Made by a program: the position numbers and the translations under genes
Source: Chloroflexota bacterium
GTDB taxonomy: Bacteria > Chloroflexota > Anaerolineae > Aggregatilineales > Phototrophicaceae
Assembly (NCBI GenBank): GCA_013388745.1
Contig: JACAER010000037.1
Span: 21,427-85,426, forward strand
Length of the DNA: 64,000 bases
Direction of reading: 5' to 3'
Notes under the pieces: generated by a model
Databases searched by the model: none
Told to the model about the DNA's origin: nothing
What the model saw: the letters and a program-made list of their open reading frames with translations, nothing else
Shown here: positions 43,296-51,286 of the stretch, in pieces
How the letters are laid out: the number at the start of each line of letters is the position of its first letter
Position numbering within the stretch: the stretch's first letter is position 1

Positions 43296-43685
43296 TTATT
43301 TGCGTTTGAGCGTTTTGCGCGCCGCTTTTTGCTGGTTTTCCGCCACGCGGAATGCCACGATACGCCCGATCAGTTCTAGCGGCAAAGGCTGGTCGATGGG
43401 GAACTGCACCGCGCCTTTGGAGCTTTTGTAAGCGGCCAATTCGGCTTTGAAGGCTTCAATGCCGCTCGGCGCGGGATAAAAACCGATATGCTTTTTGAAC
43501 GCCGCGAAATGCACTAAATTGCCGTTCAGGACGAAAGTTGGCATCTGGTAGCTGATTGTTTCTTGGGCGGCGGGCGCGGCGGCTTTGATGACCTCGCGTA
43601 AGGCTTGCAAGCGCAGGCCGATGTCTTCTGGAAAGGTGGCAATGTACTCCTCAATCGTCGCAAAACCAGGCGAATCGCTGTCCAT
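43296..43685 (-). CDS. DUF1801-domain protein
   Basis: This 129-residue protein matches DUF1801: FATIEEYIATFPEDIGLRLQ, then ETISYQMPTFVLNGNLVHFAAFKKHIGFYP and KGAVQFPIDQPLPLELIGRIV. Members include the Bacillus iron chaperone (frataxin-like) proteins, but most are uncharacterised. The C-terminus is basic. It is divergent from the HET-C gene. Confidence 0.9.
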   Translation of the reverse strand: MDSDSPGFATIEEYIATFPEDIGLRLQALREVIKAAAPAAQETISYQMPTFVLNGNLVHFAAFKKHIGFYPAPSGIEAFKAELAAYKSSKGAVQFPIDQPLPLELIGRIVAFRVAENQQKAARKTLKRK

Positions 43686-43757
43686 GCGGCCTCCCTATAA
43701 ACCTTGCGCCCTGTGCGCCTTTTGCTTACTTTGCATTATAGCGGCTTTGCGCGCTGC

Positions 43758-43786
43758 TTGCCGCCGCCGTGCAAATCCCTTACAAT
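43758..43786 (+). promoter_or_regulatory. Promoter of the HET-C-family gene
   Basis: TTGCCG (43758-43763) and TACAAT (43781-43786) are 17 bases apart, 25 bases before the ATG at 43812, which has AGGGGGAG just upstream. Confidence 0.65.
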
Positions 43787-43811
43787 GCCAATTAAGTTGA
43801 CAGGGGGAGAT

Positions 43812-45536
43812 ATGCAGCAGCACAACCAGTCGGCCGACAAAGAGACCAAACAGCGCGGCGCGGCGACGACCGAAAACGCGCCGGCTTTTGCAGAAACGCC
43901 GTTTTTTTCGCCCCTGATGAACGCGCGGCAAATCCTGTATTTACAGCGCACCGTCGGCAACCGCGTCGTGAGCCGGCTGCTGGCGCCCGTCCCGGCGGCG
44001 CCCGCGCCGCGTATTCAACGCTTTCAAGCCGGCGACAGCGGCCACGCGGCTATCGAACGCGATGCGCTCGCCATTCAATTCAGCGACGAGGAAATCAACC
44101 AGACGTATTACGGCAACTGGCTGCGCGATTTTTCGCAGTTGGGCGGCCTGGCGCGCCAGTTCCCGCCGCTTTTGGATGTGCTTAACCTGCTGGCTTACAG
44201 CGAGTTCGGTCACGGCACGACCCTGAATGATCTGGGCGGCTATGTCGCTTCCGAGCATATGGATAACCCGGAAGGCGGCGGCACGGTAGAAGACCCGGCG
44301 GTGCGCGCCGACCCGGAACGGCTGCGCGCGGCGCTGGCCGAACTTTCGCCAGAACAGCAGGCCGAATACTGGGCGCACGAAGCGCAGCGCGCCGAAATCA
44401 CGCGCGCCGCTGCGGTCAGCGGGCTGCCGGAATATATCGAGCGCGGCAAACTGCACGCCAAAAACAAGCTGCGTCAGGCCATCAGCGATGGGCGCACGCC
44501 GCTCGGTTTGCAGCACATGGGCGACGCGCTGCACGCCGTCGAAGACTATTTTTCGCATTCCAATTTCACCGATGCCGCACTGTGGATTTTGCATAACGAG
44601 GGCAACGCCCAGGCCACGATTCTCGTCAACCGCATGATCGAACGGCTGCACGGTGTTAACCCGGCGCTGCTGGGCAATAGCGACCCCAACTCCAGCGCTA
44701 TGCCCATTGTGACCGGCACCTATGGCACCACCTCCGACAGCGCCGTCAGCCTTTTGGAAACCATTAAAACGCAGATCGAGCGCGAAGAACTGACGCCCAT
44801 GATCGTGCGTTCGCTGATTCAGCAGGGGCGGCTGGGGGTAGACCTCATCAGCGAGATGCTGTGCGGGCCGGTTGGCGGCGTGCTCGGCGGCATGGCTGGT
44901 ATCGTGCCGGGCGGCGTCGAAGGCGCAGCGCGCGGGTACGAATCCGGCGCGATGAGCGGCTACGCCAGCGGGCGCGCGGCGGGCAGCATGTACGGCCCCG
45001 GTGTCGGCGAGGCCATGGGCGAGATCGAAGGGATGATCGGCGGCGTCACCGGCGGTATCAGCGGTTTTTTCAGCGGGCTGTGGACAGGCGGCGTGGAGGG
45101 CGCGCGCGCGGGCAGGGAGGGCGCCAGCCTGTTGTGCCAGCGCTGGGGACAGGGTATTCTAGGCGTGGCCGAGCTGGCGGCCTTATCGCAGCTAGAGGTC
45201 GTGCGCGCGCAGATTTCGCACATGCTGGAAGTGATCGCCGATGTGCTGGTACAGGCCTCTGGCATAGAGGCTGACGCGCGCGGTTTGGCGGGGCCGACGC
45301 ATTCGGAGCTGGCCAAAGACGCGCCCGATCACCCGCTGTTCGGCGTTGCGACGCAGTTGGCGGCAGAAGCCGACCGCGCGATCGGCGAGGCCATGCCCAC
45401 AGCCTGGGAAGATGCCAGCAACCCCGCCAGCGCCGAAAGCGTGACCGCGTTGGTTGATGTTTATGTCAGCGACCCGTCGCGCGATGCCTGGTGGCGTCCG
45501 ATTTTGACCGCCGCGCTCAGCGATGTGCATCCATAG
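43812..45536 (+). CDS. HET-C-family protein with eCIS-cargo-like N-terminus
   Basis: The protein has 574 residues. The disordered N-terminus carries ARQILYLQRTVGNRVVSRLL (about 38-57) followed by RIQR at 67-70. LQRxxGNxxVxxLL plus a nearby IQR is a recurrent motif at the N-terminus of cargo toxins of extracellular contractile injection systems. Residues about 85-300 resemble the HET-C domain of fungal heterokaryon-incompatibility proteins (YYGNWLRDFSQ, SEFGHGTTLNDLGGYVASEH, GDALHAVEDYFSHSNF with His241). A glycine-rich stretch at about 353-425 looks like a glycine zipper. I infer a membrane-damaging effector delivered to other cells, or an internal death effector. No injection-system genes are in the window. 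Confidence 0.75.
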   Translation: MQQHNQSADKETKQRGAATTENAPAFAETPFFSPLMNARQILYLQRTVGNRVVSRLLAPVPAAPAPRIQRFQAGDSGHAAIERDALAIQFSDEEINQTYYGNWLRDFSQLGGLARQFPPLLDVLNLLAYSEFGHGTTLNDLGGYVASEHMDNPEGGGTVEDPAVRADPERLRAALAELSPEQQAEYWAHEAQRAEITRAAAVSGLPEYIERGKLHAKNKLRQAISDGRTPLGLQHMGDALHAVEDYFSHSNFTDAALWILHNEGNAQATILVNRMIERLHGVNPALLGNSDPNSSAMPIVTGTYGTTSDSAVSLLETIKTQIEREELTPMIVRSLIQQGRLGVDLISEMLCGPVGGVLGGMAGIVPGGVEGAARGYESGAMSGYASGRAAGSMYGPGVGEAMGEIEGMIGGVTGGISGFFSGLWTGGVEGARAGREGASLLCQRWGQGILGVAELAALSQLEVVRAQISHMLEVIADVLVQASGIEADARGLAGPTHSELAKDAPDHPLFGVATQLAAEADRAIGEAMPTAWEDASNPASAESVTALVDVYVSDPSRDAWWRPILTAALSDVHP

Positions 45537-45562
45537 AATCTTAATTTGACATGAGGTGATTG

Positions 45563-46549
45563 ATGATACTTTTTTACCGCCGAATCGTTTTGTGCTGCGC
45601 CGCTCTGTTCTGCCTGCTCAGTGTCGGGCTGGCCGGCGCGCAGGATGAACCCGACACCGGATTTTTGGGCGAGACATTTATCATTTACGCCGCTGCCCCG
45701 CTGACTGACCTGGATGGCAGCTATTTCGCTACCCTGTATACGCTCGATGCCGATGGCAGCCGCCCCCTGATCAACACGGATGGCAATCAGTTCAGCAACA
45801 ACTGCGGCGACTACAGCGCCGCCAACCAGCGCGTGCTCTTTGAAAGCACGCGCGCCAACAATGGTTCCAGCGGCTATGTCCACGCCGAACTCTACAGCGT
45901 CGATTTTAACGACACGCGCCGCCTGCGCCGCCTGACCTTCACCGACATGGACGAAACCGCGCCGCGTTGGTCGCCCGATGGCACGCGCCTCGTGTACATG
46001 GCCGGCACAGATACCAACGACACCGGCACTTACGAGATTTACATCATGGACGCCGACGGCGACAAAGTCCGCCAGCTCACGGACAACGACAGCGCCGACC
46101 GTTATCCGACCTGGTCGCCCGACGGCCAGCGCATCATTTTTCATTCCAACCGTGACGGCGACTATGAACTCTACACTATGCTGGCCGACGGCAGTGATGT
46201 GCAGGCGCTCACCGACAACCGCCGCGAAGACGCCCGCGCCGCGTATGCGCCGGATGGCGCGCGGATCGCTTTTAATGCCGGCGCGCTGGAAGACCTTGAC
46301 GATCTCTTTGTGATAGACGCCGATGGTCGCAACGCTCAACAGCTTACCGACACCCCCGACCTGCTGGAATTCGGCGCGGTGTGGTCGCCGGATGGCGCGC
46401 AGATCGCCTACACCGTCTGGGAGGGCTTCGACGATCTGACCGCTGAAATCTGGGTGATGAACGCCGACGGCAGCGACGCGCGCCGCTTGTTTGGCGACGA
46501 CAATACCGATTATGGCATTTGCGATTGGGCAGCGCTGGAGGGCGGATGA
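45563..46549 (+). CDS. Secreted PD40 beta-propeller protein (TolB-like)
   Basis: This 328-residue protein has a signal peptide (MILFYRRIVLCCAALFCLLS, cleavage likely near AGA-QD). About five PD40/TolB-type blades follow, recognisable as APRWSPDGTRLVYMAG, YPTWSPDGQRIIFHSNRDG, ARAAYAPDGARIAFN and GAVWSPDGAQIAYTV. Such propellers bind other proteins or sugars in the cell envelope. The ATG at 45563 has GAGGTG 6 bases upstream. Its TGA overlaps the start of the DUF4397/fasciclin gene. Confidence 0.88.
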   Translation: MILFYRRIVLCCAALFCLLSVGLAGAQDEPDTGFLGETFIIYAAAPLTDLDGSYFATLYTLDADGSRPLINTDGNQFSNNCGDYSAANQRVLFESTRANNGSSGYVHAELYSVDFNDTRRLRRLTFTDMDETAPRWSPDGTRLVYMAGTDTNDTGTYEIYIMDADGDKVRQLTDNDSADRYPTWSPDGQRIIFHSNRDGDYELYTMLADGSDVQALTDNRREDARAAYAPDGARIAFNAGALEDLDDLFVIDADGRNAQQLTDTPDLLEFGAVWSPDGAQIAYTVWEGFDDLTAEIWVMNADGSDARRLFGDDNTDYGICDWAALEGG

Positions 46550-47655
46550 ACATCTTGCTGAGATTTGCGCTGTGCCTGTTCGTGCTGTTGTGGAGTGTCG
46601 CGCCCGTTTTCGCGCAGGCTGCGCCGCTGGCCTATGTGCGTTTCGCCCATCTGTCCGCCGACGCGCCCAACGTTGATATTTATGTCGCCGGCGATGTGCT
46701 GCTGGCCGACGTGCCTTTCGCCACCATCAGCGCCTATTTTCCGCTGGAGGCCGGCTTGCAGCAGGTGGCCTTTGTGCCTGCCGGCGGCGACCTGAATGAC
46801 GCCGTGATCGGCCCGCTGGAAATCGAAGTCGTCGCCGGGCAAGATTATCTGTTTGGCGCCTTCGGTTTGGTCGCCGATGGCAGTTTTCAACGCCTGCTGC
46901 TGAATGAAAGCGCGCTGCTGGACGAGGCCGCCCCTGGCGCGGCGCAGGTGCTGTTTTTCAATGGCCTCAGCGGCACGCCGCCGCTGGACGCGCGCATCGA
47001 AGGCTCCGATCAGCGCTTCGCCAGCGGGCTAGAGTTCAGCGGCTATGAGGCGCACACGGCCGCGCCCGGTGAGTATCCGCTGGTCGTCTCACTCGCCAGC
47101 GATTCGGCGCAAATTCTGCTGCAAGACTGGAATCCGATTGTCCTGCGAGCTGACCACCTGTATTTTTTGGCGGCGCTCAACGGCGCGGCTGGCGAACCGC
47201 AGGCGCTGCTGCATGTCACAGGCACGCGCACACTGGCGGAACTGCTGGCCGCCGCGCCGGATCTGAACACGCTGCGCACCTTCTTCGAGGCTGCCGGGCT
47301 GGGCGAAAGTCTGGGTGATCGTGCCGCGCCGCCGCTCACGATTTTCGCGCCGAACGACGCGGCCTTCGCCAACGCCTTTGACGCGCTGGGACTCGAACCG
47401 GAGGCGCTGCTGGTGGAATTCCCGGAGGCGCTGCTGCCGATTCTGTTCTATCACATCGTCGATGACTTCGTGCTGGCCGCCACTGCCGCCCAAGCTGGCG
47501 AACTGCCGACGCTGCAAGGCGCTGCGCTGCGTTTCACGCTCGACGATGACACACTGCTGCTGAACGATGCCGTGCGTGTCGTGCAGCGCGACCTGCTGGC
47601 CTCCAACGGCGTGCTGCACATCATCGAGGCTGTGCTGATTCCGCCCGCGCCGTAA
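46546..47655 (+). CDS. Secreted DUF4397 plus fasciclin-domain protein
   Basis: This 369-residue protein has a signal peptide (MNILLRFALCLFVLLWSVAP, cleaved near VFAQA). A DUF4397 domain follows (YVRFAHLSADAPNVDIYVAG, then FPLEAGLQQVAFVPAG), and from about 225 a fasciclin (FAS1) domain with LLAAAPDLNTLRTFFEAAGL, TIFAPNDAAFA, LPILFYHIV and SNGVLHIIEAVLIPP. Both are adhesion-type surface modules. The ATG overlaps the stop of the propeller gene (ATGA), so the two secreted proteins are made together and may interact. Confidence 0.9.
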   Translation: MNILLRFALCLFVLLWSVAPVFAQAAPLAYVRFAHLSADAPNVDIYVAGDVLLADVPFATISAYFPLEAGLQQVAFVPAGGDLNDAVIGPLEIEVVAGQDYLFGAFGLVADGSFQRLLLNESALLDEAAPGAAQVLFFNGLSGTPPLDARIEGSDQRFASGLEFSGYEAHTAAPGEYPLVVSLASDSAQILLQDWNPIVLRADHLYFLAALNGAAGEPQALLHVTGTRTLAELLAAAPDLNTLRTFFEAAGLGESLGDRAAPPLTIFAPNDAAFANAFDALGLEPEALLVEFPEALLPILFYHIVDDFVLAATAAQAGELPTLQGAALRFTLDDDTLLLNDAVRVVQRDLLASNGVLHIIEAVLIPPAP

Positions 47656-47723
47656 TCGGCCTGATGGCGACCCTGCCCGCTTCCGATTCCTTTCGTCCTA
47701 ATGATCGATTGAAAGAGTGAACC

Positions 47724-48089
47724 ATGTCCACAGATTCGACACCACCGGCGGAGAGCTCGACCAAACCATTCCTGCGCTTCTACCACTCCGACGGCCTGCG
47801 CACCAAGACGCTGACCGTCCTCAACAAGCTGGAACAAGCCAAAGACTGCACGCGCCACCGCGATATCCTGGCGCAGCTCGTAGTGGAACTGACCAACAGC
47901 GGGATGGACTACTATTTTATGAGACCGCTCAAGCTGGCGAAGGTCGGATTTATTGTCGAGCAATCGGCTGTCATGGGCATGTCAGGGGCAACGCGGGTGT
48001 TGGCGAGTGTCATCCACAACATCATCGGCCGGATGGATCGGCCTCAACTGCTGTTCGTTTGCAGCTATATTCGAGAGCTGATGGAGTGA
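47724..48089 (+). CDS. Small hypothetical protein
   Basis: This 121-residue soluble protein is mostly helical after a Ser/Thr/Pro-rich start (RFYHSDGLRTKTLTVLNKLE, HRDILAQLVVELTNSGMDYY, MSGATRVLASVIHNIIGRMD). No signal peptide and no family that I recognise. The ATG has AAAGAG about 8 bases upstream, and codon use is like the neighbours. It lies 68 bases after the fasciclin gene. A bidirectional terminator follows. Confidence 0.6.
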   Translation: MSTDSTPPAESSTKPFLRFYHSDGLRTKTLTVLNKLEQAKDCTRHRDILAQLVVELTNSGMDYYFMRPLKLAKVGFIVEQSAVMGMSGATRVLASVIHNIIGRMDRPQLLFVCSYIRELME

Positions 48090-48237
48090 ACGCAGCAGCG
48101 TTCCAACTTCACCCCCAAGCCGCTGCCGACAGAACAGGGTCGCTTATGCTTGAGAGAGGGGACTGAGTGAGGTCAAGAGGCTTTCGGATGCGCTCTAACC
48201 AGGCTCAATCAGCCGCTCTAACCTTCAGCGCGCGCAC

Positions 48238-48277
48238 AAAAAACAGGCCCAAGCTGCTATGCGCTTGAGCCTGTTTT
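48238..48277. terminator. Bidirectional terminator between convergent genes
   Basis: A stem of CAGGC-mismatch-CAAGC with GCTTG-GCCTG closes an 8-base loop and is flanked by AAAAAA on the left and TTTT on the right. It separates the small plus-strand gene from the PPC gene on the minus strand. The remaining bases of this 213-base gap show nothing else. Confidence 0.85.
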
Positions 48278-48302
48278 GGATTACCGTTCGGGCAAACGAG
48301 CG

Positions 48303-49652
48303 TTAGTTGCTCTCAATTGTCAGTTCGTAGTCGCCTTCGCCGCTGAAGCGCGACGCGATGACGTAGTACACGCCATCGGCGGGCAGTTCGAACTCAGTGA
48401 TCTGCGAGTCGAAGGTGTCGGGCAGATCGGCGCTGCTGTCGGCATCGTCGTTGCGCGTCACTTCGTCGCCGTTTTCGTCCGCCAGCACCAACAGCGGGTC
48501 GAGCGTATCACGGCGCGAAGTGTCAATCATGGTGATGGTGACGACATCGCCTTCCTGGCCTTCGAAGACATAGAGCACGGCGGGCGCATCTTCGGTGATT
48601 TCGCCTTCCACCGTATCGCCGTATTCCAGCGCTTCAGCATCTTCGACCTGCATTTCAAAGTCGCCGATCGAGATCGACACCAGATCGCCGCTGCCGCTGT
48701 CATCGCCGCCGCCGCTGCCTTCACCCTCTTCCAGCGTCAGTTCGAAATCGCCTTCGCCGCTGAAGCGCGTCGCCACGATGAAGTAGGTGCCGTCGGCAGG
48801 CAGTTCGAATTCCGTGATCTGCGAATCGAAGGTGTCGGGCAGATCGGCGCTGCTGTCGGCATCGTCGTTGATGGTCAGGGTCTCGCCGTCTTCATCCAAC
48901 AGGACGACCGCCGGGTCGAGGGTGTCACGGCGGGAGGTGTCGATCATGGTGATCGTCACAAAGTCGCCTTCGCTGCCCTCAAATTCGTAGACCACAAAGG
49001 TGACATCTTCGGTGATTTCGCCTTCCACCGTATCGCCGTATTCAATCGGTTCGGCGTCGCTGGTGTCGAAGGTGAAGTCGTCGCCGCCGCCGCTGCCGCC
49101 GCCGCCTTCGCCCAGTTCAATCGAATCGAGCATGGCGAGGAAATTCGCGGCCAGGTCTTCGGCATCGCGTTCACGCGCGACAGCGATAAACAGGAAGGCA
49201 AATTGGTCTTCGCTGTTCACTTCCCCCAGAATCCCCACCCGATCTTCGATGGTTGTCGACGCCACAAAGGTCGGATAGCCATTGGCGATCTCCAGTTCTT
49301 CGACATCGCGTTCGCGGATCGAGTCGAAACCCGCGCTTTCGGCGAAGCTCACCAGACGTTCGGCGGCGTCCCCACCCAGCCCTTCGAGTTGATCGATGGT
49401 CACCGGGAAGACGTATACCATCTGGTTACGCACATTGGCGAATGGGGCGTTAAAGTCGGCTTCGTCTTCGCCTACGCCAAAGAAGGCGTTATCGTCGCTG
49501 GCGAATTCCTGCCAGCCATCAGGATAAGACATCGTAAAGCCAAAGTCTTCCAGTTCGAGCGTTTCGGTCAAATCCTGCGCCTGCGCGCTGAAGGCGGTAG
49601 GGAGCAGCACCAGCCCTAACAAAAGCATGATGAGAAAGAGTTTTCTGAACAT
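48303..49652 (-). CDS. Secreted protein with two near-identical PPC domains
   Basis: This 449-residue, strongly acidic protein starts at the ATG at 49652, giving a signal peptide (MFRKLFLIMLLLGLVLLPTA, cleaved near AQA-QD). Residues 25-190 form a PsbP/Mog1-like or DUF1795-like domain (FGFTMSYPDGWQEFASDDNAFF). Two pre-peptidase C-terminal (PPC)-type beta domains follow, joined by Gly/Ser/Asp linkers. The two share long identical runs such as SSADLPDTFDSQITEFELPA and TITMIDTSRRDTLDP, so the duplication is recent. PPC domains often bind calcium or aid secretion. No protease is fused. Confidence 0.85.
   Translation of the reverse strand: MFRKLFLIMLLLGLVLLPTAFSAQAQDLTETLELEDFGFTMSYPDGWQEFASDDNAFFGVGEDEADFNAPFANVRNQMVYVFPVTIDQLEGLGGDAAERLVSFAESAGFDSIRERDVEELEIANGYPTFVASTTIEDRVGILGEVNSEDQFAFLFIAVARERDAEDLAANFLAMLDSIELGEGGGGSGGGDDFTFDTSDAEPIEYGDTVEGEITEDVTFVVYEFEGSEGDFVTITMIDTSRRDTLDPAVVLLDEDGETLTINDDADSSADLPDTFDSQITEFELPADGTYFIVATRFSGEGDFELTLEEGEGSGGGDDSGSGDLVSISIGDFEMQVEDAEALEYGDTVEGEITEDAPAVLYVFEGQEGDVVTITMIDTSRRDTLDPLLVLADENGDEVTRNDDADSSADLPDTFDSQITEFELPADGVYYVIASRFSGEGDYELTIESN
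48312..49058. repeat. Intragenic direct duplication (two PPC-coding units)
   Basis: Roughly 300 bp near 48312-48625 is repeated near 48742-49058. Stretches such as the one reading GGTGTCGGGCAGATCGGCGC are the same in both, with only scattered third-base changes elsewhere. It marks a recent in-frame duplication and a likely site of further copy-number change. Confidence 0.8.
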
Positions 49653-49678
49653 TGCCTTTCCTTTACAACGTATGTGGA

Positions 49679-49729
49679 TAGGTGATAACACCTACCCTCA
49701 CCATACCGCAAAACCATGTTAAATTGCAA
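49679..49729 (-). promoter_or_regulatory. Promoter of the PPC gene with overlapping palindrome
   Basis: On the minus strand TTGCAA (49724-49729) and TATGGT (49700-49705) are 18 bases apart. A perfect inverted repeat TAGGTG-ATAA-CACCTA at 49679-49694 covers the expected transcription start, so it may be an operator. Confidence 0.6.
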
Positions 49730-49792
49730 GACATTAGCCTCAATGATCCCCCGATTTTAAGACTTTTATACAGTGGGTTTTGAGGCGGCGAC

Positions 49793-50608
49793 TCAGGCGC
49801 CGAAAAAACGCAGCAGTTCGGCGCTGACTGCGGCGGCTTTTTCCAGCGGCAGCCAGTGGCCGGCGGCGGCGAAGCGCACGACCTGCGCGCCTTTGCTGCG
49901 CAGCCGTTCGGGGAATTCGGTCGAAATATAGGGGTCTTTGTCGCCCCACAGCAGCAGCAGCGGTTGGCGCGCGGCCAGCGCGTACAGCTTATCGTCCCAA
50001 CCAGCAAAATCTGCCGGGTCGCTGGCGCGGTACAGGCGCAGCGTATGGCGGGCGCTTTCCCAGCGCAGATTGTCGATCACCGCGCGCACATGCTCTTTGG
50101 ACAGTCCCGCGCTGCCGCGCAGCAGTTCAAATTCCACCAGCCAGTGGTTAATCGGCAGCAGTTGTCCCCAGACGACCAGTTCGCCCAGCAGCGGTGTGCG
50201 CCACAGGCGCGCCCAGAAGTGCCAGCGATAATCGCGGTGAAACAGTGTGTTTATCAGTGTCAGCGTGCGCGCGCGCTGCGGGTGCTGTACTGCCCACGCT
50301 GCGGCGAACGGCCCGCCGTGATCGTGGCCGACGATATGAAGCGGTTCGCCGATCTCTAACGTGCGCAGCAGGTCATCGACCCACTGCGCGCGGTTTTCCA
50401 GCCGATAATCAAAATCGCGCGGCGCGGACGAACGTCCCAGACCGGGCAAATCGGGCGCGATACAGCGGTAGTGCGCCTTCAGACGCTCGATCACGCCACG
50501 CCACAGGTCGCCGCTGTCGGGCACGCCGTGCAAAAAGAGCACCGGCGGGCCGCTGCCTGCGTCGATCACTGGCGTGCGCACGTTCTGGATGGTGATTGCG
50601 GGCGTCAT
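49793..50608 (-). CDS. Alpha/beta hydrolase (epoxide hydrolase/haloalkane dehalogenase-like)
   Basis: This 271-residue cytosolic hydrolase has the oxyanion motif HGVPDSGDLW and an aspartate nucleophile in VGHDHGG. Those two together are typical of epoxide hydrolases and haloalkane dehalogenases rather than serine esterases. A helical cap (about 125-200) and the closing His in AAAGHWLPLEK are present. The ATG overlaps the stop of mnhG (ATGA), which suggests coupling with a cation antiporter fragment, an odd pairing. The substrate is not predictable. Confidence 0.87.
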   Translation of the reverse strand: MTPAITIQNVRTPVIDAGSGPPVLFLHGVPDSGDLWRGVIERLKAHYRCIAPDLPGLGRSSAPRDFDYRLENRAQWVDDLLRTLEIGEPLHIVGHDHGGPFAAAWAVQHPQRARTLTLINTLFHRDYRWHFWARLWRTPLLGELVVWGQLLPINHWLVEFELLRGSAGLSKEHVRAVIDNLRWESARHTLRLYRASDPADFAGWDDKLYALAARQPLLLLWGDKDPYISTEFPERLRSKGAQVVRFAAAGHWLPLEKAAAVSAELLRFFGA

Positions 50609-50928
50609 GATTGTTCCACTTTCGCCGCCAGATCGTCGCGCACGGCGCGTGCCAGCGGCGTGCGCGAACGATAAGCCGCTGCGGCGATGGCGTGCGAACC
50701 GACGGGCAGAGTCAGCACGGCGAACAGCGCCAGGGCGATCACTTTCAGCGTCACTTCCGGCAGCAAAAAGGCCGCCGCCACCAGCAGCCCGCACAGTCCC
50801 AGCGTGGAAACCTTGCCCGCCGCGTGCAGCCGGCAGTAGACATCCGGCATACGAATCAGCCCGACGACGCCGATCACGCTGAAAAACAGGCCGAACGCCA
50901 GCGCTGCCAAACCGAGGATTTCGCTCAT
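50605..50928 (-). CDS. mnhG: Mrp-type cation/proton antiporter subunit G
   Basis: This 107-residue protein with three TM helices matches MnhG/MrpG: GLFFSVIGVVGLIRMPDVYCRLHAAGKVSTLG is the family core, followed by LTLPVGSHAIAAAAYRS. It is normally one of six or seven subunits of a Na+/H+ antiporter. Only F and G are found here. It starts 3 bases after the mnhF stop, and the hydrolase gene overlaps its end. Confidence 0.92.
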   Translation of the reverse strand: MSEILGLAALAFGLFFSVIGVVGLIRMPDVYCRLHAAGKVSTLGLCGLLVAAAFLLPEVTLKVIALALFAVLTLPVGSHAIAAAAYRSRTPLARAVRDDLAAKVEQS

Positions 50929-50931
50929 GGC

Positions 50932-51207
50932 CTAAAACACCTTTCCCTCGCGGATATAACGCGCCAGCGCCAGCGTGCCGATAAACGCCAGCGCCGCCAG
51001 CGCCAGCGCCACATCCACAAACATCGCTTCCTGCCGGATGATGGCCAGCAGCACAATGATGCCGATCAGCAGCGTCGTGATGGTGTCAATCGCTTGCAGA
51101 CGATCCGCCGCGCTGGGCCCCAGCGCTACGCGGTAGCCGCACGGCAGCAGCAGCCCCACCAGCAGCAGCAATGCCGCTTGCAAACTCCACATCGTGATCT
51201 CGCTCAC
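50932..51207 (-). CDS. mnhF: Mrp-type cation/proton antiporter subunit F
   Basis: This 91-residue, three-TM protein matches MnhF/MrpF (LPCGYRVALGPSAADRLQAIDTI, then LLAIIRQEAMFVDVALALAALAF). The start is GTG, overlapping an upstream TGA (GTGA) that ends an otherwise undetected short frame. The large subunits A-E are absent on both sides, with peptide deformylase immediately upstream. F and G alone are not expected to pump; they may assemble with subunits encoded elsewhere. Confidence 0.9.
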   Translation of the reverse strand: MSEITMWSLQAALLLLVGLLLPCGYRVALGPSAADRLQAIDTITTLLIGIIVLLAIIRQEAMFVDVALALAALAFIGTLALARYIREGKVF

Positions 51208-51284
51208 GTCTTATTCCCTGCTTCTTTTTCCAGGCGTTCCAGGCGGTTCACCCGCTGCCTCTTGCCCTGCGCCGCGTTGAGGAC
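51204..51284 (-). pseudogene. Possible C-terminal remnant of a gene upstream of mnhF
   Basis: Between the deformylase stop and mnhF a 26-codon frame reads VLNAAQGKRQRVNRLERLEK and ends in a TGA that overlaps the mnhF GTG, as real neighbours in mnh operons do. It has no start of its own. It could be the tail of a lost mnhE. The evidence is thin. Confidence 0.3.
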
Positions 51285-51286
51285 GC

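Noticed and set aside
43296..48089. A genomic island or prophage around the HET-C gene
   Set aside because: No integrase, transposase, attachment-site repeats or phage structural genes are present, and base composition is like the surroundings.
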